A stretch of 64,000 nucleotides of DNA, taken from PVC group bacterium (lineage in GTDB: Bacteria > Verrucomicrobiota > Kiritimatiellia > CAIKKV01). The notes beneath the pieces were generated by a model. The model was not told the DNA's origin and searched no databases. It saw nothing but the letters and a program-made list of their open reading frames with translations. Every line of letters starts with the position of its first letter. Position 1 is the first letter of the stretch. The position numbers were made by a program, and so were the translations under genes. This document shows positions 49,041 to 57,578 of this stretch, piece by piece. The DNA lies in the NCBI GenBank assembly GCA_945898015.1, contig CAMDGM010000014.1, positions 16,882-80,881 on the forward strand, read 5' to 3'.

Positions 49041-49754
49041 CTAGACTTTCAGTAAATCCTTCTCCGATTTCACAATCACGGCGGCGATCTCCGCCGCGGA
49101 GCTGGCGGCCCGAAGCCCGGGCAGCAAATCTGTCTTCTGGCACATGGCGCAAAGCCGGGCCAGCGTGTGAAGATGACTCCGGTCATCCTTGCAGCAGACC
49201 AGGAAAAAGAGGTCCGTCAGCCCGCCATCCGGCGCGCCATACGGAACTCCGGACCGGGTGCGGCCCACCGCGATAAACGACTCCATGAACATGAAGGGCG
49301 TGTGGTGGCGGGGGTGAAGCAACGCCAGGCCGCCCGGCACGGAAGTCGGACAAAGCTGCTCGCGCTCTTCCAGCAGCTGAAGAAGCTGACGCGAGTCGCA
49401 AACCTTCTGGGATCGCTCCGCCAGCTGCACCATGTCGCGAAGGACGCCGGAGGACGTGCGAGCCGCGAGATCGGGCGCAATCCATTCCGTCGCGATCAAA
49501 TCAGGCATAATGGCCTGATTTTCGGCTTCGGGCCGGGAACCCTTGGTCGCCACACGGTGATAATCGTCCAGATTGCTCCCGGACAGGCGCAGGATTCGCT
49601 GGGACGCCCAGGCGTCGATGTCGTACCGCGTGAAGACCGTGCGGCCGGCCTGGGTTTGAAAGGGGATTTCCTTGTTCTTGACCAGGCGGTCAAGCGCCTG
49701 CCGCGGCACATGAAGATAGGTTGCGGCCTCATCAGCATTAAAGACTTTGTACGG
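49041..49754 (-). CDS. Helix-turn-helix and PTS EIIA fusion protein
   Basis: Residues 1-55 form an excisionase-type HTH_17 domain (VFNADEAATYLHVPRQALDRL). Residues about 90-237 form a PTS EIIA type 2 domain with the phosphorylatable His in GLALLHPRHHTPF and the following SGVPYGAPDGGLTDLFFLV. There is no sugar permease (EIIB/C) nearby, so a regulatory use is inferred: phosphotransferase state controls DNA binding. AAAGGA lies eight bases before the ATG at 49754. It is the first gene ahead of fucI and may control it. Confidence 0.85.
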   Translation of the reverse strand, partial: PYKVFNADEAATYLHVPRQALDRLVKNKEIPFQTQAGRTVFTRYDIDAWASQRILRLSGSNLDDYHRVATKGSRPEAENQAIMPDLIATEWIAPDLAARTSSGVLRDMVQLAERSQKVCDSRQLLQLLEEREQLCPTSVPGGLALLHPRHHTPFMFMESFIAVGRTRSGVPYGAPDGGLTDLFFLVCCKDDRSHLHTLARLCAMCQKTDLLPGLRAASSAAEIAAVIVKSEKDLLKV

Positions 49755-49827
49755 CATGATCCGGTCCTTTCTTGATTCTTCGCTTTCCAATCCGGCCCCG
49801 GTGTGCTAAGCATTCACACACACCCAC

Positions 49828-49909
49828 GGGCGAGTGGTGAAATTGGCAGACACGCAAGACTTAGGATCTTGTGCCGAAAGGTTTGCGGGTTCAAATCCCG
49901 CCTCGCCCA
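49828..49909 (+). tRNA. tRNA-Leu (UAG anticodon)
   Basis: The 82-nt gene has a GGGCGAG/CTCGCCC acceptor stem with A as discriminator base, a D arm with GGCAGAC, an anticodon stem CAAGA/TCTTG with a seven-base loop containing TAG, a long variable arm as in class II tRNAs and a TTCAAAT T loop. The anticodon UAG reads CUN leucine codons. No CCA is encoded. Confidence 0.95.
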
Positions 49910-49945
49910 TGACCCCGCGATCCCGTCGCACCTCCCCCTTCACCG

Positions 49946-51109
49946 TCACAGTTTTTTCAAAAAACGCTCCAACCGATCCATGCCTTCCCGAATATTCTCC
50001 ATCGAACAGGCATAGGACAATCGAATATTGGCGTCCGCGCCGAACGCCGCGCCCGGAACCACCGCCACCTTCTCGGATTCCAGCAGGCGGGCGGAGAAAG
50101 TCAGCGAATCGAGGCCGAACGAGCGAATGTTCGGAAACACATAAAACGCGCCGGACGGCTTCGCACAAGTCACGCCTTTCATGGCCGCCAGGCGCCCGAC
50201 CAGATAATGCCGCCGTTCGTCAAACGCCTTCACCATGCGGGCCACACAGTCTTGCGGGCCGCGCAGCGCCGCCACGGCGCCATACATCGCAAACGTGTTG
50301 GGCGCCGATGTGCTGTGGCTCTGGAGGGCGCCCGCCGCCTGGATCACCGCCTTGGGACCCGCCGCATACCCGAGCCGCCACCCGGTCATCGCGTAGGGCT
50401 TGCTGAACCCGTTGATCGTGATGGTGCGCCGGCATACCTCAGGCCCTATGGATGCAACGCTGAACGGCTGTACGCCGTCATAACAAATGCGCTCGTAAAT
50501 TTCGTCCGAGATGATCGTCAGGTCATGGGCCACCGCCACCGCCGCCAGCGCCCGGAGCTCCGCTTCCGTATAGACGGCGCCGGTGGGATTCGAGGGGCTG
50601 TTCAGCACCAGCAGTCGGGTGCGAGGGGTGATGGCCCGCTCGAGCTGGGCCGCCGTCACCTTCAACGCCTGGGACTCATCCGCCTGAACCAGCACCGGAA
50701 CGCCGCCGGCCATCCGGATCATCTCCAGATAACTCACCCAGTAGGGCGCGGGAAGCAGCACTTCGTCGCCTTCCCGGCACAAGGTCATGAAAATGTTAAA
50801 AAGCGAATGCTTGGCCCCGTTGCTGACCAGGATCTGGTCCGTCCCATACGCCACCTTGTTTTCATTCTTCAATTTATCCGCGATGGCCGCAAGCAGGTCC
50901 GGCAAGCCCGCATTGGGCGCATACTTGGTCTTGCCATCCTTCAACGCCTTGTGACAGGCTTCCTTGATATGCTCGGGCGTGTCGAAGTCCGGCTCGCCCG
51001 CGCCGAACCCGCACACGTTTTCGCCGGCCGCCTGGAGGGCCTTCGCCTTCGCGTCGACGGCCAGGGTCACCGACGGGGCAATCGCCGCAACTCGGGGATT
51101 AAGTTCCAT
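49946..51109 (-). CDS. PLP-dependent aspartate-type aminotransferase
   Basis: The 387-residue protein belongs to fold type I class I/II aminotransferases. It has the AGEPDFDTPEHI start, NSPSNPTGAVY and SDEIYERI, the PLP Lys in NGFSKPYAMTGWRLGY and the carboxylate-binding Arg in NIRLSYACS. It most likely transfers amino groups between aspartate and 2-oxo acids, though closely similar proteins use other substrates. It overlaps the NDK gene by 11 bp and is transcribed after it; tRNA-Leu follows on the other strand. Confidence 0.9.
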   Translation of the reverse strand: MELNPRVAAIAPSVTLAVDAKAKALQAAGENVCGFGAGEPDFDTPEHIKEACHKALKDGKTKYAPNAGLPDLLAAIADKLKNENKVAYGTDQILVSNGAKHSLFNIFMTLCREGDEVLLPAPYWVSYLEMIRMAGGVPVLVQADESQALKVTAAQLERAITPRTRLLVLNSPSNPTGAVYTEAELRALAAVAVAHDLTIISDEIYERICYDGVQPFSVASIGPEVCRRTITINGFSKPYAMTGWRLGYAAGPKAVIQAAGALQSHSTSAPNTFAMYGAVAALRGPQDCVARMVKAFDERRHYLVGRLAAMKGVTCAKPSGAFYVFPNIRSFGLDSLTFSARLLESEKVAVVPGAAFGADANIRLSYACSMENIREGMDRLERFLKKL

Positions 51110-52265
51110 AATATTTCTGCACCCATTCTTTCATTGTGTCTTCGGCCACATTCACAATTCTGATTTCCCGTACCGCGTTTTCCGGAGAGTCCGAGGCATG
51201 TGCCGCGTTGACCATGATATCGCTGCCATATTCCCGGCGCACCGAACCCGGTTCGGCCTTGGCCGGATCGGTGGAGCCCAGCAGGTAGCGAATCTTCTCC
51301 ACCGCGCTCATGCCCTTGTAAACCAAGGCCAGGCAACTTTCGGAGCCCGCCTTGGTCTTGTCCGCCTCCGCCACCTCGGAAGGCTTGAACCCTGTCATGA
51401 ACTGCACGATCGCATCGAACTGACGGCGCCCCACCTCGGGCCCCAGATGCTCGCCAATCAGACTCTTCAATTCTTCCGGAATGGGCATGACCAGCGCTTT
51501 TTCCAGGGCCTCGCCCGCCTTCGCGCCCGTAATAGACTTGAACTTCTGCTGAAGCACGGGAAGCACCGGTCCGTAAAACTCCTCCGCCTGGGCCACCGTC
51601 ATGGAAAACTTCCGCATCCCGATGATCCGAAGCCCAGACCGGGAAAGCAGGTCGATGATATGGCCCGGCCGGGCCGTCGCCATCCGGAAATTCTCCGGCT
51701 TGATCATGACCAGCGTGCTCTGGACGCCTTCGGCCGTGGACACATCCACCGCCGTATCCACAATGCCGCCATCGGCCTCGGAGTAATCCGCCCACAACCG
51801 CGTCACTTCCGCAGCCCGCTCCACGGTCGGCGCCACCAGGACGGCCGGCTCGAAATACCGGATGCCCCCGCCCTCTTCCACCACATAGTCCCCGTAGGTG
51901 TCGCGGATCGTCTCCCCATCCAGCCAGCAGGACTTCACATGCCCCGTCGCCTCGCGGATCTTCTGGATCGCGTTCTCGCCTTCCAACAGCAGCATGACCA
52001 CACGGCGCTTCTGGCCGGTCTTGGGGTCGGGCGCGTAATTCTTCCTCACATACTGGGCCAGCATCCGGCCAATTTCGGGCTCGTTCTTAGACGACGTCTC
52101 CAGCGAATCCGCATACCGGGTGACCAATTCCTGACTCGGCCCGAACATCCTGGCCGCGGCCAGGGACAGCCCTGTTCGACTGATCAACCGGCCCAGCACC
52201 CCACCCGTTCGCGACTTGGAGATCGTGTACGGATTAATCAATGCAAAACCCAATTCCCGAGCCAT
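51099..52265 (-). CDS. Two-domain nucleoside diphosphate kinase, N-terminal domain degenerate
   Basis: The 388-residue protein contains two NDK-fold halves. The second half (about 185-385) is a complete NDK: STLVMIKPENF, RPGHIIDLL, and the phosphohistidine motif NAAHASDSPENAVREI near the end. The first half (about 1-165) keeps FALINPYTIS, LLLEGENAIQKIREATG and ETIRDTYGDYV but lacks the NxxHGSDS phosphohistidine segment, reading FEPAVLVAPT instead. It also contains inserts. The ATG at 52265 is five bases after GGGG. NDKs are normally single-domain (about 140 residues); the extra domain probably serves assembly or regulation (inference). Confidence 0.85.
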   Translation of the reverse strand: MARELGFALINPYTISKSRTGGVLGRLISRTGLSLAAARMFGPSQELVTRYADSLETSSKNEPEIGRMLAQYVRKNYAPDPKTGQKRRVVMLLLEGENAIQKIREATGHVKSCWLDGETIRDTYGDYVVEEGGGIRYFEPAVLVAPTVERAAEVTRLWADYSEADGGIVDTAVDVSTAEGVQSTLVMIKPENFRMATARPGHIIDLLSRSGLRIIGMRKFSMTVAQAEEFYGPVLPVLQQKFKSITGAKAGEALEKALVMPIPEELKSLIGEHLGPEVGRRQFDAIVQFMTGFKPSEVAEADKTKAGSESCLALVYKGMSAVEKIRYLLGSTDPAKAEPGSVRREYGSDIMVNAAHASDSPENAVREIRIVNVAEDTMKEWVQKYYGT

Positions 52266-52450
52266 AATTACCCCTATGCCTTCCTGATTGCCTGATGAAA
52301 TATGCCAGAAAATACTATCCCATAACCCCGGAGGGGACAAGCGTTTATTCGCGTCTTTTCCGCGCGTTTTTCTACTTGCGCCGGACCCCTGTCCGTGAAA
52401 CTATCCGGTCAGTCATTAGGCACTCAACTTCTCTCCGGAAAGGTCTCGCC

Positions 52451-52969
52451 ATGTCTCTCGCCACCCGCCGCGTCACCCTCCTTCTCATGAGCCTCGTTCT
52501 CGCCTCCCCCGCGCTCGCCGTCCAACAGGGGCTGAGCGCCCAATTCCGTCAATTCGACACGCACCAAAAGTTCGACAGCCGCCCGTTCGTCGACGGTGAC
52601 TTTGGCTACGGGCTGGCCTACGAAATCCGGGATGAGTACGGCTTCTGGCAAGTCGGCTCCCTGTACACCCCGGATGCCGGCGACCGCACCTACGATTACG
52701 CCGTGACGCCATTCCTGAACCTGTTCCTCAAGGACCGCATTTTCCTCGCCGGCGTGGGAATCGCAAAAAACTACCTCCCGAAAACAGATACCAACAGCGA
52801 TGACTGGACGCCACTGTATTGGAATGCCCGGCTCGGGCTCGAACTCCCGATCGGCCCGAACCTGGCCCTGACCGGCATGGCCGTTTATGACTTCGAGCGC
52901 TGGGGCGATATCAACAAATTCAAATTCGATGATGCCGAATTCGCCGCCGCCGTGTCCCTCCTTTTCTAA
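52451..52969 (+). CDS. Small outer-membrane beta-barrel protein
   Basis: A signal peptide (VTLLLMSLVLASPALA) is followed by about 150 residues of alternating hydrophobic strands (YGLAYEIRDEYGFWQVGSLY, YAVTPFLNLFLKDRIFLAGVG, LYWNARLGLELPIGPNLALTG), ending in Phe (VSLLF), a hallmark of outer-membrane proteins. No family was recognised. GGAAAGG lies seven bases before the ATG at 52451. It is 23 bp upstream of the protease pair and likely cotranscribed, perhaps as an envelope partner. Confidence 0.8.
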   Translation: MSLATRRVTLLLMSLVLASPALAVQQGLSAQFRQFDTHQKFDSRPFVDGDFGYGLAYEIRDEYGFWQVGSLYTPDAGDRTYDYAVTPFLNLFLKDRIFLAGVGIAKNYLPKTDTNSDDWTPLYWNARLGLELPIGPNLALTGMAVYDFERWGDINKFKFDDAEFAAAVSLLF

Positions 52970-52992
52970 CCCTCTCGAAGCGGAGCCGGCTC

Positions 52993-54474
52993 GTGCAAAT
53001 CCGTCTCGTTGGAATCGTCGTCGCACTTGCGACGCTGGCGCCGGTGACCCACGCCGGAAATTTCGGCCAATCCGTGGTGAAAATCGCCGTCACCGCCCAG
53101 CGTCCGGATTTTTCCCTGCCGTGGCAGGATGCCGGATTCATCAAAATGGGCGGATCCGGCTTCATCATCCAGGAAGGCCGGAAACGCTGGATCCTCACCA
53201 ACGCCCACGTCATCTCCGACGCCCGGTTCATCGAAGTCAAACGCGAGGACAACCCGCGCCCGCGAAGGGCCCGCGTGGCCTTCGTCGGCCATGACTGCGA
53301 TCTCGCCGTCCTGGACGTGTCCGAGGCTGATTTCTGGACCGACACCCAACCCCTTCCCTTCAGCGAAACCCTCCCGGAACTGGACGACCAGGTGGTGGCC
53401 GTCGGCTACCCGATGGGAGGAGACCGCATCTCCCTCACACGCGGCGTGGTCTCGCGCATCGATTACAACGTCTATACCCACAGCGACGTGGACAGCCACC
53501 TGGTGCTGCAGGTGGATGCCGCCATCAACCCGGGCAACAGCGGGGGACCCGTCCTCTACAAGGGCCGCGTCGCCGGCGTGGCCTTCCAGGGCATTCAGCA
53601 GGCCCAGAACATCGGGTATGCCATCCCCATGCCCGTGATCCGGCACTTCCTTGACGATATCGCGGATGGCGCCTACGACGGCTATCCCGATTTGGGCGTA
53701 ACCCACCTGGAGACCCGGAATCCCGCCCTCCGTCAGGCCCTACACCTCCCCCCCGCGAAAACGGGTGTGGTGGTCTGCAAAATCGATCCCCTGGGAAGCG
53801 CCGCGGGGACCCTGCTGCCAGGCGATGTGCTGCTCTCCATCGACGGTATTCCGATCGATGATGCCGGCTCCGTCCGGGTTAAAGGCGTACCCATGGACTA
53901 TATTGAACTGTTCGAACGCAAACAGGTGGGACAGCCCATCAAGTTCGACGTCTGGCGGAAAGGCGCGCTCCTCACCCTCTCCATTCCGCTCCGACGCCCC
54001 TCGGACGCCTTTCGCTTCCGATCGAACTACGATGTTCGCCCGCGCTATGTGATCGCGGGCGGACTCGTGTTCGCGCCCCTCACTAGGGAACTGCTCCTGA
54101 CACTCGCCAAACAGGCGGGCAAACCCGACACCCAGCACCTGCTGTACGACTGGTTTTTCGGGCGCCTGGACGAGCTGTTCCGCGAACAGGACGAACGCGT
54201 CATCCTGCTCCGCCGGCTCCCCCACCCGATCAACGCTTATGCCGACCCCTTCCTGCACGCCGAAATTTCCGACGTCAACGGCAAGGCCGTTCGCAACCTG
54301 ACCGATCTCGCAACGGCCCTTCGTGAACCCATGAACGGGTTCCACGTGTTCCACTTCCTGGATCGCAAAGACGATCTGGTGCTGGACGCCGCCGAGACCG
54401 CCAAAACCGAACCGGAACTTCTGGCCGCCTACGGGGTTCCCGCCCCCGCCTTTATCGGAGCCCCGGCACCATGA
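52993..54474 (+). CDS. Secreted DegP/HtrA-like serine protease with PDZ
   Basis: The 493-residue protein starts with GTG after GGAG and has a signal peptide (LVGIVVALATLAPVTHA). The trypsin-like domain shows the full triad: His in WILTNAHVI near residue 72, Asp in HDCDLAVLDV near 100 and Ser in NPGNSGGPVLYKG near 178. A PDZ-like domain follows (DPLGSAAGTLLPGDVLLSIDGIPI), and a C-terminal extension of about 140 residues replaces the usual second PDZ. A periplasmic quality-control or processing protease is likely. The stop overlaps the next gene as ATGA. Confidence 0.92.
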   Translation: MQIRLVGIVVALATLAPVTHAGNFGQSVVKIAVTAQRPDFSLPWQDAGFIKMGGSGFIIQEGRKRWILTNAHVISDARFIEVKREDNPRPRRARVAFVGHDCDLAVLDVSEADFWTDTQPLPFSETLPELDDQVVAVGYPMGGDRISLTRGVVSRIDYNVYTHSDVDSHLVLQVDAAINPGNSGGPVLYKGRVAGVAFQGIQQAQNIGYAIPMPVIRHFLDDIADGAYDGYPDLGVTHLETRNPALRQALHLPPAKTGVVVCKIDPLGSAAGTLLPGDVLLSIDGIPIDDAGSVRVKGVPMDYIELFERKQVGQPIKFDVWRKGALLTLSIPLRRPSDAFRFRSNYDVRPRYVIAGGLVFAPLTRELLLTLAKQAGKPDTQHLLYDWFFGRLDELFREQDERVILLRRLPHPINAYADPFLHAEISDVNGKAVRNLTDLATALREPMNGFHVFHFLDRKDDLVLDAAETAKTEPELLAAYGVPAPAFIGAPAP

Positions 54475-55940
54475 AACGTTTCTTGTTTCTGATTCTGTTG
54501 TCGGTCGTCACCGCCACAGCCGCAGGCAGTGCGGAGGACTCCTCCGCCACGCCCTCCCTGCGCCGCTCCCTGTTCGGCCTCCGCGTGACCGCGCAACGGG
54601 TCGACCCCGTTCAACCCTGGAAAAAAGGCCCTCCCGAACGGCGGATCGGCTATTCCCTGGCCGTGGGCACGAACGTGTTTCTCACGACCGAACAACTGGT
54701 TCGCGACGCCACGCTCGTGGAAGTGAATCCCGCCGGCAGCGCCCGGTTTTACCCCGCCCGCGTGCTCCGCTCGGATCGCGACCTGAACCTGGCCCTGCTG
54801 GACGTGTCGAAAGCCGAATTGCCGGAGGCTCCCATCCCCCTGGAAGTCACAGGCCTGCCGTTCCCGGGCTCCAAGGGAACCTTTGTCCAGTTCGAGGACG
54901 GCGGCACGCTCCAGGAAGGCGACATCCAGATCCTGCGCGCCTCCATGGAATCCCCGTCCGAGGACACGCCCGCCCTGCTGACGCTCGAATTCCTCGCGGA
55001 GATCCCCCTGAACGGCCAGGGCGCACCTATTCTTCAAAATGGGTGCCTGACAGGGATGGCCGCCTCCTATGACCGGGCCACCAAGCTGGGATTGCTCTAT
55101 CCCGGACGGTCTCTTAAACGGTTCATTGATGACGCGCCCAAACCGGGATACCAGGGCCTGGCACTGGCCGGGCTCGCCTGGAAACCCCTGCCGGATCCCG
55201 CCAAACGCCGCTTCCTCCTGGCGCCCGCCGGGGACCGTGGCGTGCAAGTCATCTCCACGGTTAAGGGAACCGATGCGGACACCCTCTTCAAACCCGGCGA
55301 TGTGCTCACCGCCTGGAGCGGCTATCCCATCGACCAGCAGGGCTATTATGCCGATCCCGCCCTCGGCCGGATCCTCTTCCCCGCCCTCATCTCCGCCTGC
55401 CGCCCGGGCGACGCCATCCCCTTCACGCTCCTCCGGAACGGCGTTGAGACCCAGGCTCTGGTCCACCTCACCGCCCGGGGCGCCTTGCGCCGGCGGGCGC
55501 CGGAACACGATAACCCCCAACCCGCCTACCTGATCGAAGGCGGCCTCGTCATGCGCGACCTGACGGGCGACTACCTGCGCGCCGCCGGAACCGAATGGAT
55601 GTTGCGGGCCAATTCCCGACTGGTGCACCTCTACCTCACCAAGGGCGAGGAGGACGCCCCGAACGGCGAACGATTCCCCATTCTGGCCTATGTGCTGCCC
55701 GACACCATCAACGTCGGCTATCAGGAATTCCGCGACGCGCTCATCGCCACCGCCAACGGCCAGCCGGTTCACAGCCTGAAGGATATCCTGCGCATCCGCG
55801 AAAAAGACGGAACCATCACCCGGCTCGGACTGGCCGAAATGGACGTGGATCTGGCGCTGGATGCCGCATCGCTTCCCGCCGCCAATACCCGGATTGCCGA
55901 AAACTACCGGATCCCGGCCCTGCTTGTCCCCGGCGAGTAA
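54471..55940 (+). CDS. Catalytically dead paralogue of the DegP-like protease
   Basis: The 489-residue protein has a signal peptide (RFLFLILLSVVTATAAGSA) and the same architecture as the preceding protease, including VTAQRVDPVQPWKK versus VTAQRPDFSLPWQD, a PDZ-like GDRGVQVISTVKGTDADTLF and a matching C-terminal part. Two of three catalytic residues are replaced: the His motif TNAHVI reads TTEQLV and the GNSGGP motif reads LNGQGAPI, while the Asp (DRDLNLALLDV) remains. It cannot work as a serine protease by the usual triad. The 4-bp overlap with the active gene suggests an equimolar partner, perhaps a regulatory or adaptor subunit (inference). Confidence 0.88.
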   Translation: MKRFLFLILLSVVTATAAGSAEDSSATPSLRRSLFGLRVTAQRVDPVQPWKKGPPERRIGYSLAVGTNVFLTTEQLVRDATLVEVNPAGSARFYPARVLRSDRDLNLALLDVSKAELPEAPIPLEVTGLPFPGSKGTFVQFEDGGTLQEGDIQILRASMESPSEDTPALLTLEFLAEIPLNGQGAPILQNGCLTGMAASYDRATKLGLLYPGRSLKRFIDDAPKPGYQGLALAGLAWKPLPDPAKRRFLLAPAGDRGVQVISTVKGTDADTLFKPGDVLTAWSGYPIDQQGYYADPALGRILFPALISACRPGDAIPFTLLRNGVETQALVHLTARGALRRRAPEHDNPQPAYLIEGGLVMRDLTGDYLRAAGTEWMLRANSRLVHLYLTKGEEDAPNGERFPILAYVLPDTINVGYQEFRDALIATANGQPVHSLKDILRIREKDGTITRLGLAEMDVDLALDAASLPAANTRIAENYRIPALLVPGE

Positions 55941-56071
55941 CGGAAGAATAGCCCACTCTTCTCAGCTAACCGTTGCCACCGTTGGTGACACGAGGTCGGC
56001 CGGTGCCGCGCGGGCGCGAACATCCCGAAACAGCGGTCTTGGCGGTCGAAGCTTAAGATCAGACTATACGT

Positions 56072-57307
56072 TCATGTTATTTCCCGAACCAGTTTGACCC
56101 ACCGTCCCATGCGGGTAATGTCACCTTCAACCGTCTCCACATCTTTCAGGTGAATATGGGGATACCCCCCTTTGCACGCGGCCAACCCAGCGCCAATGAT
56201 GCGGCGCACCCGGTCTTCATTGTAACCGTAACACACCATATCCGTGGGGTTAGGGCGCCAGGAGATCGCATAGTCCGTACCGATCTGCTCCGCACAAAAG
56301 GCGACATCCGCCAAGGGCGTTACGGCAATGCTGCGCAGGTTCTTAAGGGATCGCAACAGGCCGATCTTGCGGCCCAGATCTTCGCAACAGCCATAATGAA
56401 CCAGGCCAAAGTGCTCATAAATCGGCTTTTGATACTGGAACAGAAACTCCTCATGGAACTCGGGCGAGATCAGGGTGTATTCCTGGGCGGCGCAAAAGCC
56501 CCAGATATCCTTGCGCTTGCGCGGCCCGCTGTTGGGGCGCGGCGACTCCAACCCGCCGGCATAGCACATGGCCTGGTTCTGGCCGGACGTCAGCGTATAA
56601 TGCCCCGCCTCCTCGGCTTCCTGATTGTTCTGCAAAATGCCATCCCTCATGAACGCCAGGAGGCGATGAAGTTCTTCCGGATACTCATACATATCGGTCA
56701 TGAGCGTCTCCAACCCCCGAAATTTGGCGAGACTGGTGGAAATATCCGACGAAAAACCGCAGTATGTGGGCTTTCGAAGAACATCAATGGGAAGAAGGTC
56801 TCCAATGGCGCTCGAAAGGCGGTCATAATGGCGGGCCGTCGTCACCTCATCCACCTCATGATGGGTCATCCTCAATTTCGCCATGTCGTCCCACGTCTTG
56901 AGCGGGGGATCGAAAGCCGCCGCGCCACCCTCCACCCCGGATCCGTGCATGGCCTCAGAAACCCCCCAGGATGCGCCCCACCCACCCTTGACCGTGGCGC
57001 CCAAGGTAATCCAGGGTTCCTGGATGGTATCGTCGCCCACCCTTTCATGCTGGAAGATACGCATCCTGAGGTCGCGCTCGTGGATGCGAAAAAACGGGTC
57101 TTCGCACGCCATGCGATCATCCCCGAACACCTCCCGGCACCAGACGTTCCACATGCCATAGGTCGCCAGAATCGGCACCCGCGTTTTCTTGAGACTGAAA
57201 TGATCCGTCCACAACTTCCGCTTTTCATCCTGAGCGGGAAGCGCCGCGATCTCGGCATAGCGGGCCGCCAGTTCGCGCAAAACGTCAACATCTCTCAGTG
57301 GGTTCAT
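56072..57307 (-). CDS. Uroporphyrinogen-decarboxylase-superfamily protein A
   Basis: The 411-residue protein belongs to the URO-D/methyltransferase TIM-barrel superfamily, with the C-terminal blocks ISWRPNPTDMVCYGY and the HxHLKDVETVEGD segment. True HemE is about 350 residues and carries a RxxGRY-type start not seen here. Its closest match is the divergent neighbour at 57579-58802 (block for block: NPTDMVCYGYNEDRVRRI versus SPTDMVGYGYDEARIRRI). Members of this subgroup are probably methyltransferases of unknown substrate. The ATG at 57307 opens MNPLRDVDVLRELAARY. Confidence 0.8.
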   Translation of the reverse strand: MNPLRDVDVLRELAARYAEIAALPAQDEKRKLWTDHFSLKKTRVPILATYGMWNVWCREVFGDDRMACEDPFFRIHERDLRMRIFQHERVGDDTIQEPWITLGATVKGGWGASWGVSEAMHGSGVEGGAAAFDPPLKTWDDMAKLRMTHHEVDEVTTARHYDRLSSAIGDLLPIDVLRKPTYCGFSSDISTSLAKFRGLETLMTDMYEYPEELHRLLAFMRDGILQNNQEAEEAGHYTLTSGQNQAMCYAGGLESPRPNSGPRKRKDIWGFCAAQEYTLISPEFHEEFLFQYQKPIYEHFGLVHYGCCEDLGRKIGLLRSLKNLRSIAVTPLADVAFCAEQIGTDYAISWRPNPTDMVCYGYNEDRVRRIIGAGLAACKGGYPHIHLKDVETVEGDITRMGRWVKLVREIT

Positions 57308-57578
57308 GTCCGTTCCGCTCCATGGGGTTCGATCCGCTTACGGTACCACTTGCACCCGTCGGTCGGCGAGCGTTTTGGGGACGCGTAAGCCACACGAATC
57401 CGGCCCATCGTGGAATGGAGATGGACAGTCAGAAAAGAATAGCTTAGTTTTTAACGCAAAACTTGTCCAAGGGATGCAGGGAATCCAGACCATGCCGAAC
57501 GGGCTTAAATTGGGGCCGTTCCGTTATATGTCCCGTCCTATACGGACAACCAGGTGTCCAATCATTGAAAGGGCGGAT

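Noticed and set aside
49803..50015. A short open frame covering the tRNA-Leu gene
   Set aside because: The tRNA cloverleaf explains the sequence fully.
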